Positions 26,864-37,300 of a DNA stretch of 64,000 nt are shown here, piece by piece. The notes beneath the pieces were generated by a model. It was not told the DNA's origin, did no database searches, and saw nothing but the letters and a program-made list of their open reading frames with translations. The position numbers and the translations under genes were made by a program. Within the stretch, counting starts at the first letter, position 1; each line of letters begins with the position of its first letter. Origin of the DNA: Bacteroidaceae bacterium (GTDB lineage Bacteria; Bacteroidota; Bacteroidia; Bacteroidales; Bacteroidaceae); the NCBI GenBank assembly GCA_902362375.1, contig CABIVS010000003.1, forward strand, positions 161,541-225,540, in the 5' to 3' direction.

Positions 26864-28381
26864 TTACCAGGATAGGCGAATACCTATAGGTAATGTCACA
26901 TCGAATGGCTTTGTAGTCCTAATTGTATTTAGTGTACTTCCATTATTAAAGTAGTAGCGTAAATTAGGTTCTGCATAGATTCCGATAGAAGATGTTATAT
27001 GATACTGGATTCCTATACCAAAATCTGCCGACCACTGTAAACGTGGATATAGATTACTCATCTTTTGATATATAATTTGCCCATTATCTGATGTGAGTTC
27101 TTCTAATGTTGCTCTTACAGGTATATCCAAAGTTATTCCTGCGGAAGTATATATGGAGAATCTTTTTTGTTTCCATATATTGAAAGAACCTTTGAATGGG
27201 ATTCCTATATAACTGATTTTCTGTACTTTTTCTAAATAGGAATCGTTGATGATAGTGAAATCAGAACGTAAGTATGTATACCGTACTCCGGTTTCTATGC
27301 CCCAATGTTCATTTATATTCTTACGCACCGAAAGTGATAGCGTAATGGGAATATGATGATATGATTTTTCTACTACCTCTTTGGAATCTCCGGATGAAAT
27401 ATCACCGGGGATTCTTGAGCGTTGAGTGTTGGTTTGTTTTTCTCCTCCTGAATAAGATAAAGCTAATGACCAATTCTTTTTATCGTTGGAAAGTTGTTTG
27501 ATTGTATAAGCGGAATAATGTTCTTGCTGCTTTGGGGTATCTTGCTTTTCTGTTATTTGATGATAAAAAGAGTTTATGCTGTCTTTCTCTTCTGTAGCAC
27601 TGTCTTGCAAAATAACCTTTTGTGTGGATAAATTTCTTATAGGTTCGGAATGTACATACTTGGGAGGAGCAGACACATAATCTTGGCTCAAAACAGTTTT
27701 TATGGAATCTTTTAATAATATATTTGCAATTTCGTGTTCTTTCTCTTTCTGTGTAATTGCTATATTTTGTTTTGTAATGATAGTATTCTTAGATATATAT
27801 AGCCATATTTGTATAGAAATAATAGATGATAATATAAATAATCCTATGACAATGCGGTATTGGGAGATGAGCTTGCGTAGCATATCCTTTGCTCTTGACA
27901 ATTGCGATGAGGAAGAATGAGGGGCTATGTTTAATAATAAACTAATCTCTTTGTGAGACAATCCTTCTAATATGGCTAATTTGAAAACTGTGCTATATCC
28001 CTCCGGGAGTGATTCTATCATTCTGAGCATCGTTTTGTAAGGTGGAAAATCATTGGATGGGAATGTATCCACAGGGTCTTCTTCCTCACTTATTTCTTCT
28101 AAAGAGATTGTAGTCATCGAATTGCGCTGTTTTAAATATCTTAAAGATATATTTTTCATTATCGTCCCCATCCAATGCTCTAATTTTTCAGGAGAATGTA
28201 AGGAATCTATAGATGTGTAGATGATAATAAAACCGTCATGTAAGAGGTCTTGTGCTATTTGTTTGTCAGAGACATAATGAAAGCAAATTTTTATCATCTT
28301 ATCGGCATAGGTTTGGTAAAGCCAGCTTAAAGTTCGCTCATCTCCTTTTTTACACAATTCTACAAGTTCCTTTTTGTTCAT
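26864..28381 (-). CDS. ECF sigma factor fused to transmembrane segment and beta-barrel domain
   Basis: 505 residues in one uninterrupted frame. Residues 1-170 form an ECF sigma factor: region 2 (LYQTYADKMIKICFHYV, AQDLLHDGF) and region 4 helix-turn-helix (LPEGYSTVFKLAILEGLSHK, then SQLSRAKDMLRKLI). A single membrane helix follows at 177-197 (IVIGLFILSSIISIQIWLYI), then about 95 residues of hydrophilic linker and, from about 295 to the end, an outer-membrane-type barrel (LSLSVRKNINEHWGIETGVR, YIGIPFKGSFNI, terminus LPIGIRLSW). In Bacteroidetes such sigma factors and TM-barrel proteins are normally separate genes. The frame was read through the junction directly and shows no frameshift. A membrane-held sigma factor regulated by its own outer-membrane domain is an inference. 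Confidence 0.85.
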   Translation of the reverse strand: MNKKELVELCKKGDERTLSWLYQTYADKMIKICFHYVSDKQIAQDLLHDGFIIIYTSIDSLHSPEKLEHWMGTIMKNISLRYLKQRNSMTTISLEEISEEEDPVDTFPSNDFPPYKTMLRMIESLPEGYSTVFKLAILEGLSHKEISLLLNIAPHSSSSQLSRAKDMLRKLISQYRIVIGLFILSSIISIQIWLYISKNTIITKQNIAITQKEKEHEIANILLKDSIKTVLSQDYVSAPPKYVHSEPIRNLSTQKVILQDSATEEKDSINSFYHQITEKQDTPKQQEHYSAYTIKQLSNDKKNWSLALSYSGGEKQTNTQRSRIPGDISSGDSKEVVEKSYHHIPITLSLSVRKNINEHWGIETGVRYTYLRSDFTIINDSYLEKVQKISYIGIPFKGSFNIWKQKRFSIYTSAGITLDIPVRATLEELTSDNGQIIYQKMSNLYPRLQWSADFGIGIQYHITSSIGIYAEPNLRYYFNNGSTLNTIRTTKPFDVTLPIGIRLSW

Positions 28382-28620
28382 ATGTTTTATTATCTGTACA
28401 ACACTCTATAATAAATATGATACACAAAAATTAAAAAGACTGCATGTCTTTTGCTATTTTAACATTTATATTCTTTGCTTTTAGTGGTGAGGGGAAGATG
28501 CAGTACGTCAGGATATGGACGGTCTGAGAATTGTTTATAGCCTTGCTTACCTGAGTGTTGATAGACTTGTTTGTGTTAAGAAGTAAAGATGCAATTGGGG
28601 TAAAAAATGAGAGCAAGATT

Positions 28621-28652
28621 TTGTACATATCTACCAAAAGTAGATAGTACAA
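28621..28652. repeat. hairpin upstream of the sigma/barrel gene and downstream of uvrA
   Basis: TTGTAC-A-TATCTAC (28621-28634) pairs with GTAGATA-GTACAA (28640-28652) over a 5-nt loop with one bulged base. It lies 44 nt after the uvrA stop. No T-run follows on either strand, so it could be a weak terminator or an operator. Nothing else is recognisable in the 28382-28695 gap. Confidence 0.45.
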
Positions 28653-28695
28653 AGATCTTGTATATGTAGGGAGAAATACAACGAAATAATAATGC

Positions 28696-31467
28696 TTATC
28701 CCAGTTTTTCTTTCAGGAACTGTCCTGTATAGCTTGCTCCGCAAGCGGCAACTTCTTCCGGAGTGCCCACTGCTACAATGTTTCCGCCCTTATCTCCACC
28801 TTCCGGTCCGAGATCGATTACATAATCGGCACATTTGATGACATCCATATTATGTTCGATGATAACGATGCTGTGTCCCCGGCGAATCAGTGCGTCGAAA
28901 GCATCCAGAAGTTTGCGAATATCATGGAAGTGTAGTCCTGTAGTCGGCTCGTCAAAGATAAACATCGTGGGGTCGGCTTTCTCCTGGCTCAAATAGAATG
29001 CCAGTTTGACACGTTGGTTCTCACCACCGGAAAGAGTCGAAGATGACTGCCCTAATTTAATATATCCCAATCCTACATCCTGCAAAGGAAGCAGCTTCTT
29101 TACGATTTTCTTTTGTCCATGTTCATTGAAGAATTCAATGGCTTGATTCACGGTCATTTCCAATACATCATAGATGCTTTTATCGTGGAATTTCACTTCC
29201 AGCGTATCAGACTTGAACCGTTTTCCATGACAAGATTCACACTCCAGTACCAAGTCTGCCATAAATTGCATCTCTACAGTAATGGTTCCTTCCCCTTTAC
29301 ACTCTTCGCAACGCCCGCCTTCACTGTTGAAGCTGAAGAATCCGGGAGTATACCCCATTTGTTTAGCTAGTGGTTGTTCAGACCATAGTTTACGGATTTC
29401 GTCGTAAGCCTTGATGTAGGTCACCGGATTAGAACGTGATGATTTACCAATAGGATTCTGGTCTACAAATTCTACATTTCGCAGGTCGCGCAAACTTCCT
29501 CCGATTGAAGAGAATTCTCCCGGTCGGTCACTGCATTCATCCAATTCGCGTTTCAATGCCCGGAAGAAAATGTCTCTCACCAATGTACTCTTTCCGGAAC
29601 CGGAAACACCGGTAACGACTGTCATCACATTAAGTGGGATGCGTACGTTTACTCCTTTCAGGTTATTCTCACGTGCACCTTTCAATTCTATATAATTATT
29701 CCACGGCCGGCGATGCTCCGGAACGGGAATTTCATCTTCTCCCAAAAGATAACGTACCGTATAGCTGTTGCTTCCCTTCTTCAAATCCTTCATATCGCCT
29801 TGGTAAACAACCTCTCCACCCAGACGTCCTGCATTAGGACCTATATCAATAATGTAATCTGCGGCACGGATAATCTCTTCATCGTGCTCTACCACCACTA
29901 CTGTATTGCCTAATTGTTGTAGTTGACGCAACACATGGAGCAGACGGTCCGTATCACGGCTATGCAGTCCGATACTTGGCTCGTCGAGAATATAAAGGCT
30001 ACCAACAAGGCTACTTCCCAGTGAAGTTGCCAGATTGATACGCTGACTTTCTCCACCCGATAAAGAATTACTAAGCCGGTTCAAAGTCAGATAGCCCAAA
30101 CCTACATCAATTAGAAAACGAATCCGGCTATTTATTTCAACCAGGATACGTCGGGATACGTTGCTGTCGTGCTCGTCCAGTTCCAAATGATCGAAAAATT
30201 GCTTCAGCTCTGTGATAGGCAAATCTACCAGTTCGGAAATGTTTTTTCCACCTACTCGAACATATCCGGCTTCCGGTTTCAGGCGAGTGCCGTGGCATTT
30301 CGGACAAAGCGTCTTTCCCCGGTAACGTGCCAGCATCACCCGGTATTGTATCTTATATTGATTCTCTTCCAGCATCTTGAAGAAATCATTGATGCCATGG
30401 AAATATTGATTGCCTTCCCAAAGTAAACGGCGTTGCGCATCTGTCAACTCATAATAGGGAGTGAAAATAGGGAAGTCGAATTTATCCGCATTGTGAATCA
30501 GTTCTTCTTTCCATTCACCCATCTTTTCACCTCGCCAGCACACAATAGCACCTTCATATACGGATAAGGAACGATCCGGAACAACTAAATGCTCATCAAT
30601 ACCGATCACTTTACCGAATCCTTCGCATACAGGACAAGCACCGATAGGAGAGTTGAATGAAAACATCTGGTCATTAGGCTCTTCAAAGGTGATACCGTCT
30701 GCTTCGAATTTAGTGCTGAAAGTATGTAACTTCGTAGTTCCGTCTGATAGATAAAAACGCAGCATACAGGTTCCGTCACCTTCATACATGGCTGTTTCGG
30801 CAGAATCGGTCAGTCGACTGATGGCGTCCTTGCTGTTGGCAACAGCCATACGGTCTACCAGTAGATATACTTCATCACCTGCCACAGGCGTATATTCATC
30901 AATACGCTTCATCTCCCCGTTCACTTCGATACGGTTGAACCCTTGTTTCAGGTCTATCTCCAGTTGCTGTTGCAAGGTGCGGTCTTCACGCAGGCGGATA
31001 GGTGTCAGTACCGTATATCTTGTACCTTCCGGGTATGAGAGCATGCAGTTAACAATGTCTTCTGTAGAGTGTTTCTTCACTTCTTGTCCGCTGATGGGAC
31101 TATATGTTTTCCCTACCCGTGAATATAACAGGCGTAGATATTCGTAAATTTCAGTCGAGGTGCCCACGGTAGAACGGGGATTACGGCTGTTCACTTTCTG
31201 TTCGATAGCAATGGCGGGAGGAATTCCTTTGATAAAGTCACATTCCGGCTTGCTCATTCGCCCCAGGAACTGACGCGCATAACTGCTTAGACTCTCCACG
31301 TAGCGGCGTTGTCCTTCTGCATAGAGAGTATCAAAAGCGAGAGATGATTTTCCCGAACCCGATAATCCGGTGATGACAACAAGCTTGTTGCGGGGAATAT
31401 CTACATCGATGTTTTTTAGGTTGTTGACGCGTGCGCCTTTGATCGAAATATAGTTGTTTTCTGACAT
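28696..31467 (-). CDS. uvrA: UvrABC excinuclease subunit A
   Basis: 923 residues from ATG 31467, preceded by a good Shine-Dalgarno-like AAGGAGT, unusual in Bacteroides; an upstream in-frame ATG at 31497 overlaps the -7 box and is rejected. Two ABC ATPase modules are complete: Walker [11 protein letters not shown] and [10 protein letters not shown], signatures LSGGESQRI and LSGGENQRV. Zinc-finger pairs [24 protein letters not shown] and CESCHGKR are present. UvrA dimers find bulky DNA lesions and load UvrB in nucleotide excision repair. Transcribed divergently from the glycosidase-like gene at 31562. Confidence 0.97.
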   Translation of the reverse strand: MSENNYISIKGARVNNLKNIDVDIPRNKLVVITGLSGSGKSSLAFDTLYAEGQRRYVESLSSYARQFLGRMSKPECDFIKGIPPAIAIEQKVNSRNPRSTVGTSTEIYEYLRLLYSRVGKTYSPISGQEVKKHSTEDIVNCMLSYPEGTRYTVLTPIRLREDRTLQQQLEIDLKQGFNRIEVNGEMKRIDEYTPVAGDEVYLLVDRMAVANSKDAISRLTDSAETAMYEGDGTCMLRFYLSDGTTKLHTFSTKFEADGITFEEPNDQMFSFNSPIGACPVCEGFGKVIGIDEHLVVPDRSLSVYEGAIVCWRGEKMGEWKEELIHNADKFDFPIFTPYYELTDAQRRLLWEGNQYFHGINDFFKMLEENQYKIQYRVMLARYRGKTLCPKCHGTRLKPEAGYVRVGGKNISELVDLPITELKQFFDHLELDEHDSNVSRRILVEINSRIRFLIDVGLGYLTLNRLSNSLSGGESQRINLATSLGSSLVGSLYILDEPSIGLHSRDTDRLLHVLRQLQQLGNTVVVVEHDEEIIRAADYIIDIGPNAGRLGGEVVYQGDMKDLKKGSNSYTVRYLLGEDEIPVPEHRRPWNNYIELKGARENNLKGVNVRIPLNVMTVVTGVSGSGKSTLVRDIFFRALKRELDECSDRPGEFSSIGGSLRDLRNVEFVDQNPIGKSSRSNPVTYIKAYDEIRKLWSEQPLAKQMGYTPGFFSFNSEGGRCEECKGEGTITVEMQFMADLVLECESCHGKRFKSDTLEVKFHDKSIYDVLEMTVNQAIEFFNEHGQKKIVKKLLPLQDVGLGYIKLGQSSSTLSGGENQRVKLAFYLSQEKADPTMFIFDEPTTGLHFHDIRKLLDAFDALIRRGHSIVIIEHNMDVIKCADYVIDLGPEGGDKGGNIVAVGTPEEVAACGASYTGQFLKEKLG

Positions 31468-31494
31468 AAAATACTCCTTTTTTATGGTAGTCGG

Positions 31495-31502
31495 CAAAGT
31501 TA
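31495..31502 (-). promoter_or_regulatory. -7 box of uvrA
   Basis: Minus-strand TAACTTTG, 28 nt before ATG 31467. It is only 24 bp from the divergent -7 box at 31526-31533, so the two promoters must overlap. Confidence 0.5.
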
Positions 31503-31525
31503 GCGAATTTATCGGGAGTTTGTAT

Positions 31526-31533
31526 TATCTTTG
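31526..31533 (+). promoter_or_regulatory. -7 box of the second glycosidase-like gene
   Basis: TATCTTTG, 29 nt before ATG 31562; it excludes the in-frame codon at 31454 as the start. Confidence 0.5.
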
Positions 31534-31561
31534 CGTCACATTATTACGATTTAAGAATATT

Positions 31562-33070
31562 ATGAAGCTGAAAAACTATCTTTTACTTTTAGCTCTTCTT
31601 CTGGTGGTAGGAGTGAGGGCGCAGGTGCCGTCAGGCAATAAATATCCTAAACGTGAATTCCGTGGAGCATGGATACAAGCTGTTAACGGTCAGTTTCGTG
31701 GCATTCCCACAGAGAGATTGAAACAAATATTGATTAGTCAATTGAACTCTCTTCAGGAAGCCGGCATTAACGCAATCATCTTTCAGGTACGTCCTGAAGC
31801 AGATGCATTATACGCTTCCCAGCATGAGCCGTGGAGCCGTTTCCTGACAGGAACGCAAGGTCAGACACCTTCCCCTATGTGGGATCCGATGCAGTTTATG
31901 ATTGAAGAATGTCAGAAACGGAATATGGAATTTCATGCCTGGATCAATCCTTACCGCGTGAAGACCTCATTAAAGAACAAGTTGGCACCGGAACATATTT
32001 ATCACCAGCATCCGGAATGGTTTGTTACTTATGGCGATCAGCTATATTTCGATCCGGCACTTCCCGAAAGTCGTGAACATATCTGCAAAATTGTGACCGA
32101 TATTGTGTCTCGTTATGATGTAGATGCTATTCACATGGATGATTATTTCTATCCTTATCCGGTTAATGGGTTGGATTTTCCGGATGATGCAAGTTTCGCC
32201 CGTTACGGTGGAGGTTTCACCAATAAGGCAGATTGGCGTCGTAGTAATGTGAATGTGTTGATAAAGAAGCTTCATGAAACGATTCGTGGCATCAAGCCAT
32301 GGGTGAAGTTCGGTATTAGTCCGTTCGGTATTTATCGTAATCAGAAAAGCGATCCGTTGGGAAGTAACACCAATGGTTTGCAGAACTATGATGATCTTTA
32401 TGCCGATGTGCTTCTTTGGGCACGTGAAGGATGGATTGATTATAATATTCCGCAAATTTACTGGGAGATTGGTCACAAGGCTGCCGACTATGAGACATTG
32501 GTGAAATGGTGGGCTACTCATTCGGAAAACCGGCCGTTATTTATCGGCCAGTCAGTGCCAAAGACTGTTCAGTTTGCCGATCCGCAGAATCCTTCTATCA
32601 ATCAGCTTCCCCGTAAGATGGCTTTGCAACGTGCTTACCAAACAATCGGAGGCAGCTGTCAATGGTATGCAGCAGCTGTTGTTGAGAATCAGGGTAGATA
32701 TCGTGATGCTTTAATCAGTGAATATCATAAATATCCTGCTTTGATTCCAGTCTTTGATTTTATGGATGATAAAGCTCCGGGCAAGGTACGTAAGATGAAA
32801 AAAGTATGGACAGAAGATGGTTATATCCTTTTCTGGACAGCTCCGAAAGCTGATACAGAGATGGATAAGGCAGTTCAATATGTAGTCTATCGTTTTGATA
32901 GTAAAGAAAAGGTGAATTTGGACGATCCTTCCCATATTGTAGCTATCACGCGTAATCCATTCTACAAACTTCCTTATGAAACAGGAAAAACGAAATGCCG
33001 TTATGTAGTGACAGCTTTAGACCGCTTGCATAATGAATCCAAATCTGTAAGTAAGAAGTTGAAACTTTGA
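31562..33070 (+). CDS. secreted family-10-like glycosidase (COG1649/DUF187), paralogue
   Basis: 502 residues with the same layout as the protein encoded at 22198-23649: signal peptide (MKLKNYLLLLALLLVVGVRA), barrel motifs EFRGAWIQAVNG, FQVRPEADALYAS, and the acidic motif DAIHMDDYFYPYP, and an FN3-like C-terminal module ending LDRLHNESKSVSKKLKL. In the COG1649 family these are exported glycan hydrolases with poorly known substrates. The start at 31562 follows the -7 box at 31526-31533. The stop is followed by a heptad-type inverted repeat (33077-33150) separating it from the convergent transporter genes. Confidence 0.9.
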   Translation: MKLKNYLLLLALLLVVGVRAQVPSGNKYPKREFRGAWIQAVNGQFRGIPTERLKQILISQLNSLQEAGINAIIFQVRPEADALYASQHEPWSRFLTGTQGQTPSPMWDPMQFMIEECQKRNMEFHAWINPYRVKTSLKNKLAPEHIYHQHPEWFVTYGDQLYFDPALPESREHICKIVTDIVSRYDVDAIHMDDYFYPYPVNGLDFPDDASFARYGGGFTNKADWRRSNVNVLIKKLHETIRGIKPWVKFGISPFGIYRNQKSDPLGSNTNGLQNYDDLYADVLLWAREGWIDYNIPQIYWEIGHKAADYETLVKWWATHSENRPLFIGQSVPKTVQFADPQNPSINQLPRKMALQRAYQTIGGSCQWYAAAVVENQGRYRDALISEYHKYPALIPVFDFMDDKAPGKVRKMKKVWTEDGYILFWTAPKADTEMDKAVQYVVYRFDSKEKVNLDDPSHIVAITRNPFYKLPYETGKTKCRYVVTALDRLHNESKSVSKKLKL

Positions 33071-33076
33071 TTATTT

Positions 33077-33150
33077 GATAGTTGATAATTGATAATTGAA
33101 AGTGACTATGCAGCATAGCGCAGCTAACTATCAATTATCACCTATCAACT
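33077..33150. repeat. heptad-type inverted repeat between convergent genes
   Basis: A run of degenerate GATAATT/GATAGTT units (33077-33099) pairs with TCAATTATCACCTATCAACT (33131-33150), 18 of 20 positions. The centre contains CTATGCAGCATAG, itself palindromic. It probably forms the joint transcription end of the convergent genes. Confidence 0.65.
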
Positions 33151-33697
33151 AATAAAGTAGTAGCCCTGCAATGCCGCAGCCGATAATCATTAATATCGGA
33201 TTGGCTTTGTATTTTCTTGTTCCGATGAAAGCGATCAGGAATATAATGATACTGATGACGAACGAATAAGTATCTTTCGTAGGCGAACCGAAATTCTCCA
33301 CATTCATTAATACTAGCGCAGCGGAAGCGAGTAGTCCTACTACTGCCGGGCGTAGCCCGTCGAAGATAGATTCCACCACAGGATGTTTCTGATACCTTAA
33401 AAAGAACTTGCTAATGGTCAGCATCAAGATAAAAGAGGGGAGGACCACTGCAAAAGTTGCAATGATGGAACCCCAAACACTTCCGGTAGAAGTAAACCCT
33501 ACATAGGTCGCTGCATTAATGCCGATAGGTCCCGGAGTCATCTGACTGATTGCTACAATATCAGTAAACTCCTGTGAACTCACCCATCCGTAACGGGTAA
33601 CCACTTCACCTTGAATCATGGAAAGCATGGCGTACCCACCTCCGAAACCAAAGAGGCCAATTTTGAAAAATGTATAGAATAACTGTAGGTAAATCAT
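33149..33697 (-). CDS. chromate transporter (CHR) family half-protein, second of pair
   Basis: 182 residues, five to six hydrophobic helices, with the family signature FGFGGGYAMLSM near the N-terminus and MTPGPIGINAATYVG. It represents one half of the classical two-domain ChrA; short-chain members work as pairs. Named for chromate export, but most genomic members have unproven substrates. It lies 127 nt downstream of its partner, a spacer holding a perfect 20-bp inverted repeat (33728-33808). Confidence 0.9.
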   Translation of the reverse strand: MIYLQLFYTFFKIGLFGFGGGYAMLSMIQGEVVTRYGWVSSQEFTDIVAISQMTPGPIGINAATYVGFTSTGSVWGSIIATFAVVLPSFILMLTISKFFLRYQKHPVVESIFDGLRPAVVGLLASAALVLMNVENFGSPTKDTYSFVISIIIFLIAFIGTRKYKANPILMIIGCGIAGLLLY

Positions 33698-33727
33698 GTG
33701 ATTAATAATTTATTATATAATAATTTT

Positions 33728-33808
33728 AGGCACGGATTACACGGATTTCGCGGTTTTTGGAATTATGAATCTGTAAAATAACAGCGTTAATCCGTGTAAT
33801 CCGTGCCT
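33728..33808. repeat. REP-like 20-bp perfect inverted repeat
   Basis: AGGCACGGATTACACGGATT (33728-33747) is exactly complementary to 33789-33808, around a 41-nt loop, between the two transporter half-genes. Each arm contains two ACGGATTaC-type units, resembling dispersed repeats of Bacteroidetes. In the transcript it would be a strong hairpin and could damp expression of the second gene. Confidence 0.75.
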
Positions 33809-33824
33809 TCTCAACTCTCCTTTC

Positions 33825-34367
33825 TTAGCTCTTGACTTTTCTAAGTTTTCCCCACAGGAACCCTCCTACACCGGCAGCAATGATAATCCAGATAGGGGAG
33901 AAGCCCAACAGCCAGATTAATAATGCCGAGACAACAGGAATCCACAGATTGTAGCGGTTGATTTTAGCGGATCGTCCCATGGTAAATGTCGGTGCCGCGA
34001 TGAGTGCCACCACTGCCGGGCGGATTCCTTTAAAAATACGTTCCACTATCGGATTGTCTTGGAAACTATGAAAGAACAGGGCGATAGCTAATATAATAAT
34101 GAAAGACGGCAAAATAGTACCCAATGCTGTGATAATACTTCCCCGGATGCCACGCAGCTTATATCCTATGAAGATAGAAATATTGACTGCCAGAATTCCC
34201 GGAGCGGATTGGGAGATAGCCAACAGGTCTATAAAATCTTCCTGCGCAATCCATTTTCGCTTGGTGACAATTTCATTTTCAATCAGTGGCACCATTGCAT
34301 ACCCTCCTCCAATGGTAAAGGCGCCTATTTTAAAAAAGATTCCAAATGCTTCGAGATAAATGTTCAT
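33825..34367 (-). CDS. chromate transporter (CHR) family half-protein, first of pair
   Basis: 180 residues with the signature IGGGYAMVPLIENEI and SAPGILAVNISIFIGY, paralogous to the half-protein encoded downstream. The two would assemble as a heterodimer in the cytoplasmic membrane. Its start codon overlaps the stop of the two-component regulator gene upstream by 4 nt, so it is translated from the regulator transcript. This suggests a signalling link, although such regulators usually adjoin polysaccharide genes. Confidence 0.9.
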   Translation of the reverse strand: MNIYLEAFGIFFKIGAFTIGGGYAMVPLIENEIVTKRKWIAQEDFIDLLAISQSAPGILAVNISIFIGYKLRGIRGSIITALGTILPSFIIILAIALFFHSFQDNPIVERIFKGIRPAVVALIAAPTFTMGRSAKINRYNLWIPVVSALLIWLLGFSPIWIIIAAGVGGFLWGKLRKVKS

Positions 34368-37300
34368 TCTTTCTTTTCTCCTCCTTCCTTACTAGCTGTT
34401 TTTTTCTCTTTGCCATACTGGCTGGGACTTACATTAAAATGCTTCTTAAATACTTCGCGGAAGTACTTGGCATCACTGAATCCCGTCATTTCTGCAATTT
34501 CTGTTATGCTATGTGTGTCTTCTTTTAGTAATTGTACGGCACGTTTCAGACGAATCAATCGGATATAATCTCCCGGTGCCTGATCGGTTAGCGCCCTTAA
34601 TTTGTTGTAGAAGCTTGTGCGACTCATTCCCATCAGGCTGCATAACACATCTACTGTGAGAGCCGGATTGTCGATGTTGTCTTCCACATTCTTTTTAACG
34701 TTTGCAATAAACTTCCAGTCAATATCCTGTGAACAGTTGATGCAGTCTTCATCATTTTCCTCATCATTCAGATCCAGATTTGCGTATTTGCTGCGCAAGA
34801 GTGCACGATTAGCCAACAGATTGGCCACATTTGCTTTCAGTATACCAATGTTGAATGGCTTCACAACGTATTCATCCGCACCAATCTGAAGTCCCGAGAG
34901 AATATCTTTTTCATTATTCAAAGCAGTCAGCAGGATAACGGGGATGTGGGAAGTCTCGATATTGTTTTTGATAGCCTGGCATAATTCATCACCCCGCATT
35001 TCCGGCATCATAATGTCTGAAATAACCAGCTCCGGCTTGTACTCGGGAATAATCGTCAGTGCTTCTTTTCCATTGGAACAAACCTGTACGACATATTCTT
35101 CGGATAACGTTTGCGACAGATAGTTGCGCAACTCATCATTATCTTCCACAATTAAGATACGACGATGATTTATGTTCTCTTTCTTCTGTGCGTTTTCGTA
35201 GATTTCAGGCGATGAAGACGGAACGTTTTCGATTTCTATACGCTGTTTGCTCGGAGTTGCCAGATGTGCTTTCCGGAAACGCTTGCTGTCTTTGGGGAAC
35301 GTTATTTTGATAACTGATCCCTGGTTTTCGATACTTGACAGATTAATCTTTCCTTTGTGCAAACGGACTAACTTCCATACAAGCATCAGACCGATACCAC
35401 TTCCTGTTACTTTGGAGTTAATGGCATTGCTGCCGCGGAAATGGAGCTTGAACAGCTTCTTTTGTTCGTTAGCCGGAATTCCGATTCCTGTGTCTCTGAC
35501 TTCCACACTCCATGAATCTGTTGTTTCAGAAACGAAAACCTGTACATTTCCATTTTCGGGAGTATATTTCAATGCATTCGAAATGATGTTCTTAAAAATA
35601 GACTCCATTTTCTCTTTATCAAACCATACATTCATATACCTGAAATTACTTTCATAAGTGAAGTTGATATGTTTGATGTTGGCGTACTGCTGAAATGCAT
35701 TGAATATTTCATTCATAAACGTGTTTAGTTCATGCTCTGAAATATATAGCTCGGAAGAATATACGTCCGCTCTCTCAAAGTTGATAAGATTGGTCGTCAG
35801 GCGTAGCAGGGCATTTACGTTTCGTAATGCCGTATTCATGTTCGAAATCCCTTCTTTGCTCAACTCCTCTTTCTCGCGTAGCTCTTCCAAAGGTGCTTTG
35901 ATAAGGGTCAATGGGGTACGGATATCATGCGCTGTATTGATAAAGAAATGTATTTTCTCATCGGAGACTTTGCGTTGCTTCCTCAAAATCAGTATACGCA
36001 ATAGGACGATGGCAATGAGACAAAGGATAGCTGTATAAACCAGCATGGCCCAGAATGTCAGCCAGAAAGGTTGGGCTATGATAATATCCATACTTCTTTC
36101 TTCAAGCATGATGCGTTTGTCTTCATTGGAGATGGCACGTACCCTTAGCGTATATTTGCCCGGGGCAAGATTGGTGTAACGAATCGTGTTCTCTGTTCCG
36201 GGTTTGCTCCATTTATCATAGAAACCTTCTAGCCTCCAAGAGTAAAGAATATTGGAAGGATAGTCATAGTTGATGGAAGAAACCTGCAAAGAGAATATGT
36301 TTTGATTGTATTTTAACTTTAGTACCTTTGTATCATTGATGCTTGCTTTCAACGGAGAATCCTCATCACCCGGATAGATTGTTTGATAAAAAAGCTTGAA
36401 ATCGCTGAAAATCATTTTAGATGAATAACTTCTGGGCAATTTCATATCCTTGTCAAATTCCACTGCTCCGTCAGAACTGCCTAAAATGAATTTATTGTTT
36501 TTCCGTAACGTACCTGATAGCGCATTGAAATGGGTGGTCATCAATCCCATATCTTTGGTCCAGTTATAGAATTTTTTCTCATTGGGATAAAAACTTGTCA
36601 ATCCGCTTTCTGTACTCATGATTATATCTTTGTCCGCATCCGATAATATGGTATAGATATTATTGGATATCAAAGCACAGTTTTCCGTGTGGTAATGAGT
36701 GAACAGTTTTTTATTAATATCGTAAATCAATAGTCCCGACCCGCTGGTACCTATATACAATGAACCGTTTTTTGCTTGGTACAGGGAATAGATATAGCTC
36801 GACTCTACCGGAAGTTTTATGCGCTCGAATTTTCCGGATTCTTTATCTAAAAGACATAGGCCGGTGGCACTACCGATCCACATACTTTTTTCATCTTTCT
36901 CAACGATGGCGGTAATGGAATTTAATCCATCATAAAACCGTACTTCCTGCGTCTTCAGATTAATACGCTTGAGGTTGTAGAATCCTCCCGACCAGATATA
37001 ACCCTGCATATCTGTACGAATATCACGTATATATTTATCCGGTCGCTTGTTTGTATGAGTGTACAAAGGCGGCATGAAATAGCTGACACTGAACGTTTTC
37101 TTATCTATCTGGTAAGCACCGGAAGAGTACCCGCCTGCCCAGATAATTCCGGGAGCCACTTCGCATATAGTAAGAAAGATATGGCTTTTATTACCTTGCG
37201 ACTCTTCAAAAGCACTAAGCACCGATCGCCATTGTCCGGTCTTTGAATTAAAAAAACTGATGCCATTGTTCGTTGCAAACCATAAATCTCCCTCTCTGTC

